Shown here piece by piece: positions 1-5,212 of a DNA stretch of 5,212 bases. Source of the stretch: Lachnospiraceae bacterium (GTDB lineage Bacteria; Bacillota_A; Clostridia; Lachnospirales; Lachnospiraceae); NCBI GenBank assembly GCA_024689605.1, contig JAILDD010000207.1, positions 1 through 5,212 on the forward strand, written 5' to 3'. The notes beneath the pieces were generated by a model. The model saw only the letters and a list, made by a program, of their open reading frames with translations, was not told the DNA's origin and did no database searches. How positions within the stretch are numbered: position 1 is the first letter of the stretch; every line of letters begins with the position of its first letter. Position numbers and translations under genes: made by a program.

Positions 1-130
1 AATCGGTAAGGCCGCTGACATTTGAGAGATTCTCCTGGATTGAACGGCTGAGCTCCGAGAAATCATCCATCATTGACTTTATGCGTTCTGCATTTTCGCA
101 GTAATCATTACTCGTATCCACAAGGCTCTG
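1..130 (-). pseudogene. In-frame 3' continuation of the chemoreceptor beyond the TAA
   Basis: After the TAA at 131-133 the same minus-strand frame runs on without a stop for 43 codons to the window edge. It begins QSLVDTSNDYCENAERIK and ends ENLSNVSGLTD. The sequence is polar, helical and heptad-like (SMMDDFSELSRSIQENL), as expected for the returning arm of a receptor signalling domain. There is no start codon with an RBS to suggest a separate gene. I read it as the rest of the same gene, separated by a single nonsense codon or by a sequencing error. The true 3' end lies outside the window. Confidence 0.75.
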
Positions 131-1555
131 TTAACTTCCCACTGCACTCTCTGTCATCAATTCCACCATCTTCTGAGCCTCTTTTGCAAGGCCGCCAACA
201 GCAGATATGACATCTGTTGACACCACCTGTATCTCAGCAGCCGCGTCCGCAGAATCCTGAGCCAGTTTTCCTATTTCGGAAGCAACTACAGCGAAGCCCC
301 TGCCGGACTCCCCTGCCCTGGCAGCTTCAATAGATGCGTTAAGAGAAAGCAGCGTTGTCTGTTCAGTTATGTTTATGATATTCTCAGTAAGTACATTAAT
401 CTTCTCAACAGCCTGAGAATCCTTAATACGCTCCTCAACAACCGTTGCCATATTGTTTACCTTTTCGGTAACTTCTTTTTCCATACGGACAGCTTTTTCG
501 CCGGTTACCGATGCATCATCATACATTCCCTTGGAGAAATCCGTTCCTTCGCCGATCTTCTTTACTATGACATCAAAAGAATCTGTACTCGACTGTATAA
601 GCACATCGATATCGTCCAGCGATGCTGACACATCTTTCATCGTGGTGCTCATTTCATCCATGGTCGAGTTTACATCATCCATTGCTTCCAAGGTGACATC
701 CACACTCTGTGACATCTGTTCAGATGTACTCTTCATGGAATCGGAGTTGTTCTTTACGGTAAGAAGAATGTCGCGGATATACAACATGAATTTATTCACA
801 TTGCCGCCTATAGTCTCGAACTCATCTCCGCCATTAAGATCCACTTTTTTCGTAAGGTCACCGTTACCGTCAGCCAGCTCCGCAATCTTGGAATTAAGAG
901 TTACAAAGCCTTTTCTCAGTACAAAGCAAATACCCAGAACCCCAAGCACACCGACAATAAGTGCTAACAGGCAGACCGCAATTATAAGTACCAGGATCTT
1001 TCCGGTCTGTGCATTTATCCAGTCCATTGAAATATCAGTAACTGCCAGAGCAACGATCTTACCGTCGGCATAGATGGGGCTGTATGCGGATATGTGTGTT
1101 CCCCATTCATCAGTATAAGGTTCTGCAGTAACGATAGTCTCACCCTTGTACGCTTCAGACATCTCATATTCATCGCCTTCAAAATCATCCCCCGGAAGTC
1201 CCGGCTCCTCGGGATCGGAATCAACGACAAATTCGGAGCTTCCGTCTACTCTGTTACGGACTATGTATACATACTCAACTCCCGCATTTTCAAGGAAAAG
1301 TGATAGCTGCTCATGAACGGTATCATAGGCCTCGCTTCCTTCCTCATCCCCGGCTGAAATCCCAGGCAGAAGTTCACCGGAAACAGAAGCCGCAACACAC
1401 TTGGTGATATTCATGGCATTTTCATCTATCTGCGTTATCAGTGCATTTTTTGTACGCAGATAAATCGATGTGCCGATAAAAACATCCGAAAAAACGAACA
1501 ACATCAGCACGATGATCAAAATTTTAGCTGTGATACTGACTTTTCTGACTTTCAT
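131..1555 (-). CDS. Methyl-accepting chemotaxis protein, prematurely stopped
   Basis: This is a transmembrane chemoreceptor that would sense an extracellular ligand and control the CheA/CheW kinase complex. Read from the ATG at 1555 it has 474 residues. In order there are a first membrane helix (about 10-33), an extracellular Cache-like sensor (about 34-186, with the EWG...[13 protein letters not shown] pattern), a second membrane helix (about 187-213), a HAMP linker (about 214-266), and a coiled-coil signalling domain. The conserved hairpin tip is clear ([20 protein letters not shown], about 405-424). The start at 1555 is preferred over an ATG at 1588 because GAAAGAGGTG sits 6 bases upstream of it. 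The frame ends at a TAA (131-133) about 60 residues after the tip, whereas the descending arm before the tip is about 145 residues. The returning helix is therefore cut short, and the frame stays open beyond the stop. The family call is very secure; whether the truncated product functions is doubtful. Confidence 0.93.
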   Translation of the reverse strand: MKVRKVSITAKILIIVLMLFVFSDVFIGTSIYLRTKNALITQIDENAMNITKCVAASVSGELLPGISAGDEEGSEAYDTVHEQLSLFLENAGVEYVYIVRNRVDGSSEFVVDSDPEEPGLPGDDFEGDEYEMSEAYKGETIVTAEPYTDEWGTHISAYSPIYADGKIVALAVTDISMDWINAQTGKILVLIIAVCLLALIVGVLGVLGICFVLRKGFVTLNSKIAELADGNGDLTKKVDLNGGDEFETIGGNVNKFMLYIRDILLTVKNNSDSMKSTSEQMSQSVDVTLEAMDDVNSTMDEMSTTMKDVSASLDDIDVLIQSSTDSFDVIVKKIGEGTDFSKGMYDDASVTGEKAVRMEKEVTEKVNNMATVVEERIKDSQAVEKINVLTENIINITEQTTLLSLNASIEAARAGESGRGFAVVASEIGKLAQDSADAAAEIQVVSTDVISAVGGLAKEAQKMVELMTESAVGS

Positions 1556-1561
1556 TGACGG

Positions 1562-1568
1562 CACCTCT
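1562..1568 (-). promoter_or_regulatory. Ribosome binding site fixing the chemoreceptor start
   Basis: On the minus strand AGAGGTG lies 6 bases before the ATG at 1555. The alternative upstream ATG at 1588 has no comparable site. A small inverted repeat (TTGTAT at 1572-1577 with ATACAA at 1587-1592) lies just upstream and overlaps that alternative ATG. It could fold next to the RBS, but its significance is unknown. Confidence 0.7.
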
Positions 1569-1643
1569 TTCTTGTATATGATTCGCATACAAACGATGTA
1601 AAAAACTTCCAGCTGCTATGGTGTAATGCAAGCAATTAAGAGG

Positions 1644-1652
1644 ATTATACCA
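1644..1652 (-). promoter_or_regulatory. Extended -10 promoter for the chemoreceptor gene
   Basis: The minus strand reads TGGTATAAT, a perfect -10 hexamer with the TGn extension. It would start transcription near 1637 and give a leader of about 80 bases before the ATG at 1555. No good -35 hexamer is found at the usual distance; a TTGACT is present but only 6 bases upstream of the -10. The extended -10 may compensate. The promoter lies immediately next to the end of the dehydrogenase remnant that reads the other way. Confidence 0.55.
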
Positions 1653-1675
1653 CAAAGTCAAAACCAAACCACATA

Positions 1676-1843
1676 GAAATGAACAGCCACCCTTCAGAAG
1701 CTGAAAAAGTCGCTGTTATCGACGAAATTCCTGCCGGCAGAATCGGCACCCCTGAAGAAATCGCCACAATAGTAGCTGCCGTAGCTGAAATGCCTGCATA
1801 TATGACAGGTCAGATAATCACGGTTGATGGCGGTTGGACTTAA
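1676..1843 (+). pseudogene. C-terminal remnant of a FabG-like short-chain dehydrogenase
   Basis: About 55 codons in one + strand frame end at a TAA (1841-1843). The translation has the classic C-terminal end of classical SDR enzymes of the 3-oxoacyl-ACP reductase type: EIPAGRIGTPEEIA, then MTGQIITVDGGWT. The full family is about 250 residues with an N-terminal NAD(P)-binding fold and a YxxxK active site, and all of that is missing. Upstream the frame closes at a TAA (1637-1639), and the codons between that stop and 1676 do not resemble the enzyme, so homology seems to begin at the E-M-N at 1676. There is no RBS before the ATG at 1679. This is a leftover of a deleted gene, not a functional one. 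The exact substrate of the parent enzyme cannot be told. Confidence 0.82.
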
Positions 1844-1868
1844 ATTCAAACAAAAATCCCACAAGATC

Positions 1869-1900
1869 AAAAAACACCACCCGAATTGCGGGTGGTGTTT
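1869..1900. terminator. Bidirectional rho-independent terminator
   Basis: A perfect 12-bp stem (1872-1883 with 1889-1900) and a 5-base loop lie between the dehydrogenase remnant (ending 1843, + strand) and the lipoprotein gene (ending 1980, minus strand). On the minus strand the stem runs into six T residues, so it most clearly terminates the lipoprotein transcript. On the + strand only three T residues follow. Confidence 0.85.
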
Positions 1901-1979
1901 AACGGTTGTAAGAGTAGGTATAATCTAGTAATTAAGTCTGTTTAGTTTCGTTTGAATTTGTTTATGCCTGCTATCCTGA

Positions 1980-2522
1980 TTATTCGGTAACTACAGTATA
2001 CAGTGCATTAGCCTCTTCTTCTGTAAGAGCGCTTGCAGCATATACATTACCTGAGTTGTCGATGATGCAAACACTGCCATCATCAGCCACCAGATAGCCA
2101 AGCTGAAGTCCGCCAACAGTTACAAGGATATACTCTGTTCCATCTTCTGTCTGAGCAGCTTCTGCTGTATACTCGCTATATGCTTCTGCTGTTCCGTCAT
2201 TTACATATGCAACATCAACTCCGTTAGCATCATAGAAGAAGATCATGAAATCACTTCCATTGCCATTATTTGCATAATAACCATCAATATATGTAACTTC
2301 TACTGCCTCTTCAGCGCTTTCTTCAGCAGCGCCTTCCTCTGCGGGAGCCTCTTCAGCACCTTCCTCAACTACTTCTTCCTCAGCGGGAGCTTCTTCAGCG
2401 CCCTCTTCAACAGTCTCCTCAGCAACAGCTTCTTCTGTCTCTACAGGTGCTTCACCACATCCTGCAAGTACAACTGCTGAAAGAGCTCCTGCCATGATCA
2501 TTGCTAAAACTTTGTTCTTCAT
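1980..2522 (-). CDS. Small acidic lipoprotein of unknown function
   Basis: The 180-residue product is predicted to be exported and lipid-anchored to the outside of the membrane. It has a lysine-containing n-region (MKNK), a hydrophobic core and an LAGC lipobox, with lipidation expected at Cys22. Residues about 23-76 form a Glu/Ala/Val linker with a 14-residue repeat (VEEGAEEAPAEE seen twice). Residues about 77-180 make a compact, probably beta-rich domain (YIDGYYANNGNGSDFMIFFY through SGNVYAASALTEEE). I do not recognise that domain. The start at 2522 is chosen because AAGGAGG lies 7 bases upstream and the signal peptide begins there; an earlier in-frame ATG at 2573 would add 17 residues of non-signal sequence. 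The gene appears monocistronic, with its own promoter region and a strong terminator. It is the only gene in the window that looks complete and undamaged. Confidence 0.9.
   Translation of the reverse strand: MKNKVLAMIMAGALSAVVLAGCGEAPVETEEAVAEETVEEGAEEAPAEEEVVEEGAEEAPAEEGAAEESAEEAVEVTYIDGYYANNGNGSDFMIFFYDANGVDVAYVNDGTAEAYSEYTAEAAQTEDGTEYILVTVGGLQLGYLVADDGSVCIIDNSGNVYAASALTEEEANALYTVVTE
2341..2412 (-). repeat. Imperfect 42-bp tandem repeat in the lipoprotein linker
   Basis: Two 30-base units (2341-2370 and 2383-2412) are offset by 42 bases and match at 25 of 30 positions. Both encode VEEGAEEAPA. The differences are almost all silent third-position changes, so the peptide is kept while the DNA has drifted. 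This points to an older duplication maintained as an acidic spacer between the lipid anchor and the folded domain. Confidence 0.8.
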
Positions 2523-2529
2523 AATTTTT

Positions 2530-2551
2530 CCTCCTTGTGTACCTTGTACAC
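2530..2551 (-). promoter_or_regulatory. Lipoprotein RBS with adjacent small hairpin
   Basis: On the minus strand a consensus AAGGAGG (2530-2536) lies 7 bases before the ATG at 2522 and decides that start. Directly upstream, GTGTAC (2537-2542) and GTACAC (2546-2551) form a 6-bp inverted repeat around three bases. It could fold in the leader or act as a small operator. The RBS is certain; a role for the hairpin is speculation. Confidence 0.75.
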
Positions 2552-2571
2552 GCATTCCCCCTCTTAACAAC

Positions 2572-2617
2572 ATTATAGATTATAGTCATTTCAAATAATA
2601 ATTCCATAGTAACTATG
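2572..2617 (-). promoter_or_regulatory. Candidate lipoprotein promoter with a palindrome
   Basis: Two minus-strand TATAAT hexamers (2579-2584 and 2572-2577) lie 50-60 bases before the lipoprotein ATG and are suitable -10 elements. No convincing -35 hexamer is found at 16-18 bases from either. Instead a 13-base perfect palindrome, CATAGT-A-ACTATG (2605-2617), falls near the -35 position. It may be a binding site for a regulator that replaces or blocks the -35 contact. The -10 elements are plausible; the operator idea is inference. Confidence 0.45.
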
Positions 2618-2701
2618 TCTAACTTTCACATATTTATAGCCGATTTTTATCTTTTTTGCACAAAAATATTTCTTGTCCCCCCGAGTCGGCCCTGCGATAA
2701 T

Positions 2702-2735
2702 AAAAAAAGCTGCTCATGCATAAGCACAAGCAGCT
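2702..2735 (-). terminator. Rho-independent terminator
   Basis: On the minus strand a stem of AGCTGCT paired with AGCAGCT (2729-2735 with 2708-2714), extended by two mismatches and three more pairs around a 4-base loop, is followed by seven T residues (2708-2702). It lies 17 bases beyond the stop of the winged-helix remnant (2752), so it was the end of that transcription unit. It insulates the lipoprotein promoter from it. Confidence 0.82.
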
Positions 2736-2751
2736 CCTTTCATTCTTCATA

Positions 2752-2952
2752 TCATTCAGTAACAGTCGAAACAATCTGCTCACTAAGTCTCTCTCCCTGT
2801 GATATAGAGTAAGCATCATAGCCCCTGCGTAATATTATACCATCGCGCATCAGGCAGCTGATACTCCAATGATAGGTAGTATCAGCTAAATCCGGTTTTA
2901 TATTTTTCAACAACTCAAGTAATTCTTTGTGTGAGTATGTTCGACTAATCTT
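2752..2952 (-). pseudogene. Winged-helix N-terminal remnant, DUF6577/AbiEi-like
   Basis: A 66-codon open frame follows a TGA at 2953-2955 and has no usable start codon. It reads KISRTYSHKELLELLKNIKP, then DLADTTYHWSISCLMRDGII, then LRRGYDAYSISQGERL, ending VSTVTE. The pattern (K-E-L-L...P-D-L-x-D-x-T-x-x-W-x-I...L-x-x-x-G-I-L-x-R-x-x-x-x-Y) resembles the small N-terminal winged helix of DUF6577 proteins and AbiEi-type antitoxins. That match is from recalled family pattern, not a search. Such proteins usually exceed 190 residues, so most of the C-terminal part is missing. Its 5' end overlaps the end of the KilA-N remnant: ATGAAAG(ATTAG) serves both frames, and dropping one A would give ATG AAG ATT AGT, a natural start. 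A terminator follows directly. Confidence 0.5.
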
Positions 2953-3220
2953 TCATGATATATAGTTGAAATTCGGGGGAAATCCACGTAGCGAATGACA
3001 TCGCTATATCACTGTGGGCATATGTTCCACCGCCATATCTCCCTGCCTTTGTCGTCATTCCTATTGCATTCATCTGTTTGATCCATTTTGACGGTGTCAT
3101 CACAAACCGGTTTAATCCAGCCTCACTTTTAACCGCCTCGAATTGCACATGGTTAAACTCGGGGTTATGCAAACTTTCCCATACTCCCAAAAAAATTATG
3201 TTTTTTCCCTTCTTGATTGA
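2945..3220 (-). pseudogene. KilA-N domain remnant, truncated at both ends
   Basis: The frame contains the core of a KilA-N domain, a DNA-binding module of phages and mobile elements. Visible blocks are FLGVWESLHNPEFNHVQFE, then AGLNRFVMTPSKWIKQMNAI, then AGRYGGGTYAHSDIAMSFA and WISPEFQLYIMKD. The C-terminal part ends in a TAG (2945-2947) where family members continue as KDYQRLK. The expected N-terminal strand with a YISLTD-like motif is absent in all three frames upstream, and the frame closes at a TGA (3221-3223). The only early start is a TTG at 3190 inside a run of seven T, without a proper RBS. So only the middle of the domain survives. KilA-N proteins often carry further C-terminal domains, and none is seen here. 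Confidence 0.85.
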
Positions 3221-3384
3221 TCATTGCTCCACCCTTCAAGCAGTCCATATATTGTCTCGTCCTTTTGGGCGTATACGACTTCGGGAAGTACTTTGACACC
3301 TGATTCATTGGAAAAAACAGATTCCAGCATTCCAGCTTCTTTTTCTCTGACATGATCTGCAGGATCATTTCGTCTGTCAGCTTC
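3196..3384 (-). pseudogene. Unidentified degraded coding remnant
   Basis: Between the KilA-N remnant and the terminator at 3462 one minus-strand frame is open from 3384 to a TAA at 3196-3198. It gives protein-like sequence including AGMLESVFSNESGVKVLPEV and YAQKDETIYGLLEGWSNDQ. A second frame covering 3165-3368 also reads openly. Its upstream part (FEKLTDEMILQIMSEK) looks better than the first frame there, and the two would join if one A were added to the A run near 3340. I do not recognise the protein. It has no start with an RBS and is probably a frameshifted fragment. It could also be a chance open frame. Confidence 0.3.
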
Positions 3385-3461
3385 TCAAATGCCTGCCGAT
3401 GATGATGGATTTATGACCATGCCTGACTGTATAGACTCACTGATAGAAACAAATTAAAAAG

Positions 3462-3485
3462 AAGCGGTGGAACACTCCACCGCTT
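3462..3485. terminator. Bidirectional rho-independent terminator after the methyltransferase
   Basis: A perfect 10-bp GC-rich stem (3462-3471 with 3476-3485) around ACAC lies immediately beyond the methyltransferase stop (3490-3492). On the minus strand it is followed by CTTTTTAATTT, suiting termination of that gene. On the + strand TTTTCTTTATTTT follows, so it can also stop transcription arriving from the left. Confidence 0.88.
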
Positions 3486-3489
3486 TTCT

Positions 3490-4047
3490 TTATTTTACAA
3501 GTTCTTGATAAATCTTCATAAGTTCAGCCACACAGCTACTCTCTGTTGTGTCTTTTATTGAGAAGCCGTAAGCACGCATAACAGCTCTATCATTTTCCTG
3601 ATGTGCTTTGCGCAGTTCGGGTGGCATCGTAAGCTCGTCATATAAATCTGCCAGCGAGCTATCAGGATATAAATCCCTTGCATCAAGTATCATCTGAGCG
3701 GTCTTTTCGATGGCGTTTCTTTGCTCTGGGGTAGGATTGCACCAAGGGAAGTTATTATATACAACATTCACAGAATATTGATAACTCGGCCCAAAATATC
3801 CACCTACTGTTCGCATCCAAGCCATATGGACATTAGATGTTAATATTCCAAAATGATACAAACTTGCATTTGGCATCAAACGCACCTTATTACTACATAG
3901 TACGCTATCATCCATATACCCAATAGGAATATATCTTCTCGCGCTTGAAGACACCTCTGGAATAACAATGTAATTTCCCACAGGCATATTTTCAGTTTGG
4001 AATCGTGTAGGTGTCTCTGCTAGTTTTACTGTTGACTTTCGAGAACT
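3490..4047 (-). pseudogene. MmeI-like DNA methyltransferase, C-terminal part after nonsense codon
   Basis: This is the same reading frame as the upstream methyltransferase half, resumed right after the TAA at 4048-4050. The first 20 codons (starting SSRKSTVKLAETPTRF) link directly into the family's target-recognition and C-terminal regions. Visible blocks include IPIGYMDDSVLCSNKVRLMP, LYHFGILTSNVHMAWMR, VYNNFPWCNPTPEQRN, ILDARDLYPDSSLADLYD and LTMPPELRKAHQENDRAVM, ending QELVK and TAA. The NFPW and LTMPPELRKAH blocks are typical of MmeI/YeeA-type enzymes. The first internal ATG (3987) has no RBS, so independent translation is unlikely. The C-terminus looks complete, and a terminator follows within a few bases. 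Confidence 0.88.
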
Positions 4048-5127
4048 TTAAAGTCTAAAATCTCTTACATTTTTGACTCTTTCCATACATAAATGCATTT
4101 TTTTCAGTTCAGCAGGACTACACTCACCAAGCCACAAACAATAACGTGGTTTCCTATTTATAAATTCCTCAGCCCCATACCAAGGATGAAAGTATGCCTT
4201 TGATAATGGTTCTGATTTAATAAATTCAACCATTTCATTTTCTTTGAAAAGATAATTCCCATTATCTATTGGTTGATTTCCCATGCCTATTTCTGGAACA
4301 TCACAAATAGGTTTGTTTCTTTCCTTTATCAAGATATTCTCACCATCTATCAGATACGGACTTATGTTGTTAACAATTTTGGGTGTGGTATCATTATAAA
4401 GTCTTCTCTTGATGTTCTTCCGATGGGAAAAACCTACAATAACAACGTAAACATACGCACCACTTTTTGCCTCAGTCACCCACTTGAAGTTCTTATATCC
4501 AAACTCAATTACTATCCCTTCATCTAGCAACGGTGTCCAAATAGGATACACCTGCTGTCCCTGACATATGGAAGAAGTAGCTACAAATGCAGAAACAATA
4601 TTTGTCCCCTTAGTATATTGAGCCGCTTTCATATACCAACACGCAACATAATCTATCAATCCTGCATTTTTACCAAAAAACAGTTCTTTGTCCTTTTTTT
4701 GTTCCTCACTCATTATTCCCTTTGAATGAGATTCTTTTGCAGATGTCCTACCTGTTTTGGCCACAAACGGTGGATTACCCATTATGTAATTAAGCTGGCG
4801 CTTCGGGACAACACTTTCCCAATCAATTCGCAAGGCATTACCTTCAACTATATTTGCATATGATTTAAGCGGAAGAAATTCCAGATGCATCAAAACAATG
4901 TTCTCTGTTTCTTTCATCATCTGGCTCTCAGCAATCCATAGCGCAGTTTTCGCAACTGTAACAGCAAAATCGTTGATTTCAATTCCATAGAATTGCTCGA
5001 TAGATACCTTGATTGGTGTAAAATCCCCACTACCAAACGTCATCTGATTATGTAGGCGTGTCGCAAGGGCTTCATTTTCCAATCGTCTAAGCGAAATATA
5101 TGTTTCCGTCAAGAAATTTCCACTTCC
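4048..5127 (-). pseudogene. MmeI/YeeA-like DNA adenine methyltransferase, N-terminally truncated
   Basis: This fragment carries the catalytic domain of a large DNA methyltransferase of the MmeI-like (type IIL/IIG) kind, which modifies adenine using S-adenosylmethionine. It begins in motif I as GSGNFLTETYISLRR. The family reads DPACGSGNF, and here the residues just before GSG are replaced by unrelated codons. Then follow IEQFYGIEINDFAVTVAKTA, the catalytic NPPF (residues 113-116 counting from the TTG at 5112), a Rossmann-fold half (NIVSAFVATSSICQGQQVYP, AYVYVVIVGF), and the start of the target-recognition region (KPICDVPEIGMGN, FHPWYGAEEFINRKPRYCLW). The frame ends at a TAA (4048-4050) after VRDFRL, and the family continues in frame beyond it. 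There is no start codon: the TTG at 5112 is an internal leucine. Relatives are roughly 850-950 residues, so about a third is missing. Whether a nuclease domain once existed cannot be told. Confidence 0.9.
4485..4574 (-). repeat. Inverted repeat, internal methyltransferase copy
   Basis: These 90 bases encode the methyltransferase segment around SICQGQQVYPIWTPLLDEG through EFGYKNFK. They reappear in reverse complement at 5123-5212 with one mismatch (A at 4529 against C at 5168). Surrounding bases show this is the parental location, because the protein family reads through it continuously on both sides. Confidence 0.95.
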
Positions 5128-5212
5128 ATATGTCAGGGACAGCAGGTGTATCCTATTTGGACACCGTCGCTAGATGAAGGGATAGTAATTGAGTTTGGAT
5201 ATAAGAACTTCA
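5123..5212 (+). repeat. Inverted repeat, displaced copy at the window edge
   Basis: This is a reverse-complement copy of 4485-4574, 89 of 90 bases identical, continuing to the last base of the window, so its full length is unknown. On the + strand it reads SICQGQQVYPIWTPSLDEG, with serine replacing leucine. It joins the methyltransferase gene within the codons for the GSG of motif I. The bases GGAAG belong to both partners, which suggests a join at a 5-6 base microhomology. The spacer between the two arms is 548 bases. Confidence 0.95.

Noticed and set aside
453..1073. Long + strand open frame of 206 codons
   Set aside because: It lies antisense inside the chemoreceptor gene, has serine/threonine-rich shadow composition, no RBS, and no recognisable domain.
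1556..1588. Upstream ATG of the chemoreceptor at 1588
   Set aside because: The ATG at 1555 has a good RBS at the right distance and begins a normal receptor N-terminus; the earlier ATG has none.
1556..1640. Riboswitch in the chemoreceptor leader
   Set aside because: The roughly 80-base leader shows only a weak small hairpin near the RBS and none of the conserved cores I know.
1919..1924. TATAAT on the + strand downstream of the terminator
   Set aside because: No -35 at a suitable distance, and no + strand gene follows it.
2615..2819. Two overlapping open frames on opposite strands
   Set aside because: Both cross the terminator hairpin and the lipoprotein promoter region; low-complexity, Cys/Ser- or Arg/Leu-rich shadows without RBS.
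3078..3296. + strand open frame of 72 codons
   Set aside because: Antisense to the clear KilA-N core; no domain or RBS.
3988..4047. Independent gene start for the methyltransferase C-terminal part
   Set aside because: The ATG at 3987 has no RBS and the preceding 20 codons match the family in frame, so it is one broken gene, not two.
131..4050. Reassignment of TAA to a sense codon
   Set aside because: The lipoprotein, dehydrogenase remnant and methyltransferase all end at TAA in natural places with terminators nearby, so TAA works as a stop here.
4273..4527. + strand open frame of 84 codons
   Set aside because: Antisense inside the methyltransferase; no RBS or recognisable motif.

Overview
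The window looks like a chromosomal stretch from a Clostridia-type Bacillota, most likely a Lachnospiraceae-like gut or rumen anaerobe. This is an inference from three things: moderate-to-low GC, strong AGGAGG-type ribosome binding sites, and the style of the proteins (a Cache/HAMP chemoreceptor, a Glu/Ala-rich lipoprotein, an MmeI-like DNA methyltransferase of a type common in that group). Nearly everything reads on the minus strand, so transcription runs from right to left. The one sense-strand coding trace is a short dehydrogenase remnant.

Left part (1-1680): a methyl-accepting chemotaxis protein on the minus strand with its own extended -10 promoter and RBS. It is cut by an in-frame TAA at 131-133, and the same frame then stays open and receptor-like to the window edge. 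Its promoter abuts a 5'-truncated + strand remnant of a FabG-like short-chain dehydrogenase (1676-1843). A strong hairpin at 1872-1900 can terminate both the remnant and the lipoprotein gene that approaches from the right.

Middle (1980-2750): an intact small lipoprotein gene with signal peptide, lipobox and an acidic repeat linker. Upstream lie its RBS, candidate promoter, a palindrome and a rho-independent terminator belonging to the region further right.

Right part (2752-5212): a decayed, probably defence-related region. In transcription order it holds: an MmeI/YeeA-like DNA methyltransferase that lacks its N-terminal third and is split by one in-frame TAA; a bidirectional terminator; an unidentified coding remnant; the core of a KilA-N domain truncated at both ends; and a winged-helix remnant resembling the N-terminus of DUF6577/AbiEi-type antitoxins. 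At the far right edge, 90 bases of the methyltransferase gene reappear in inverted orientation (89/90 identical), fused into the gene exactly at SAM-binding motif I. This is either a real inverted duplication or a fold-back assembly or amplification chimera.

The lipoprotein is the only gene here that appears complete and unbroken. I do not see a complete new system. The notable content is the clustered gene decay, the inverted copy, and the methyltransferase/KilA-N/winged-helix association that suggests a dead or rearranged defence island.
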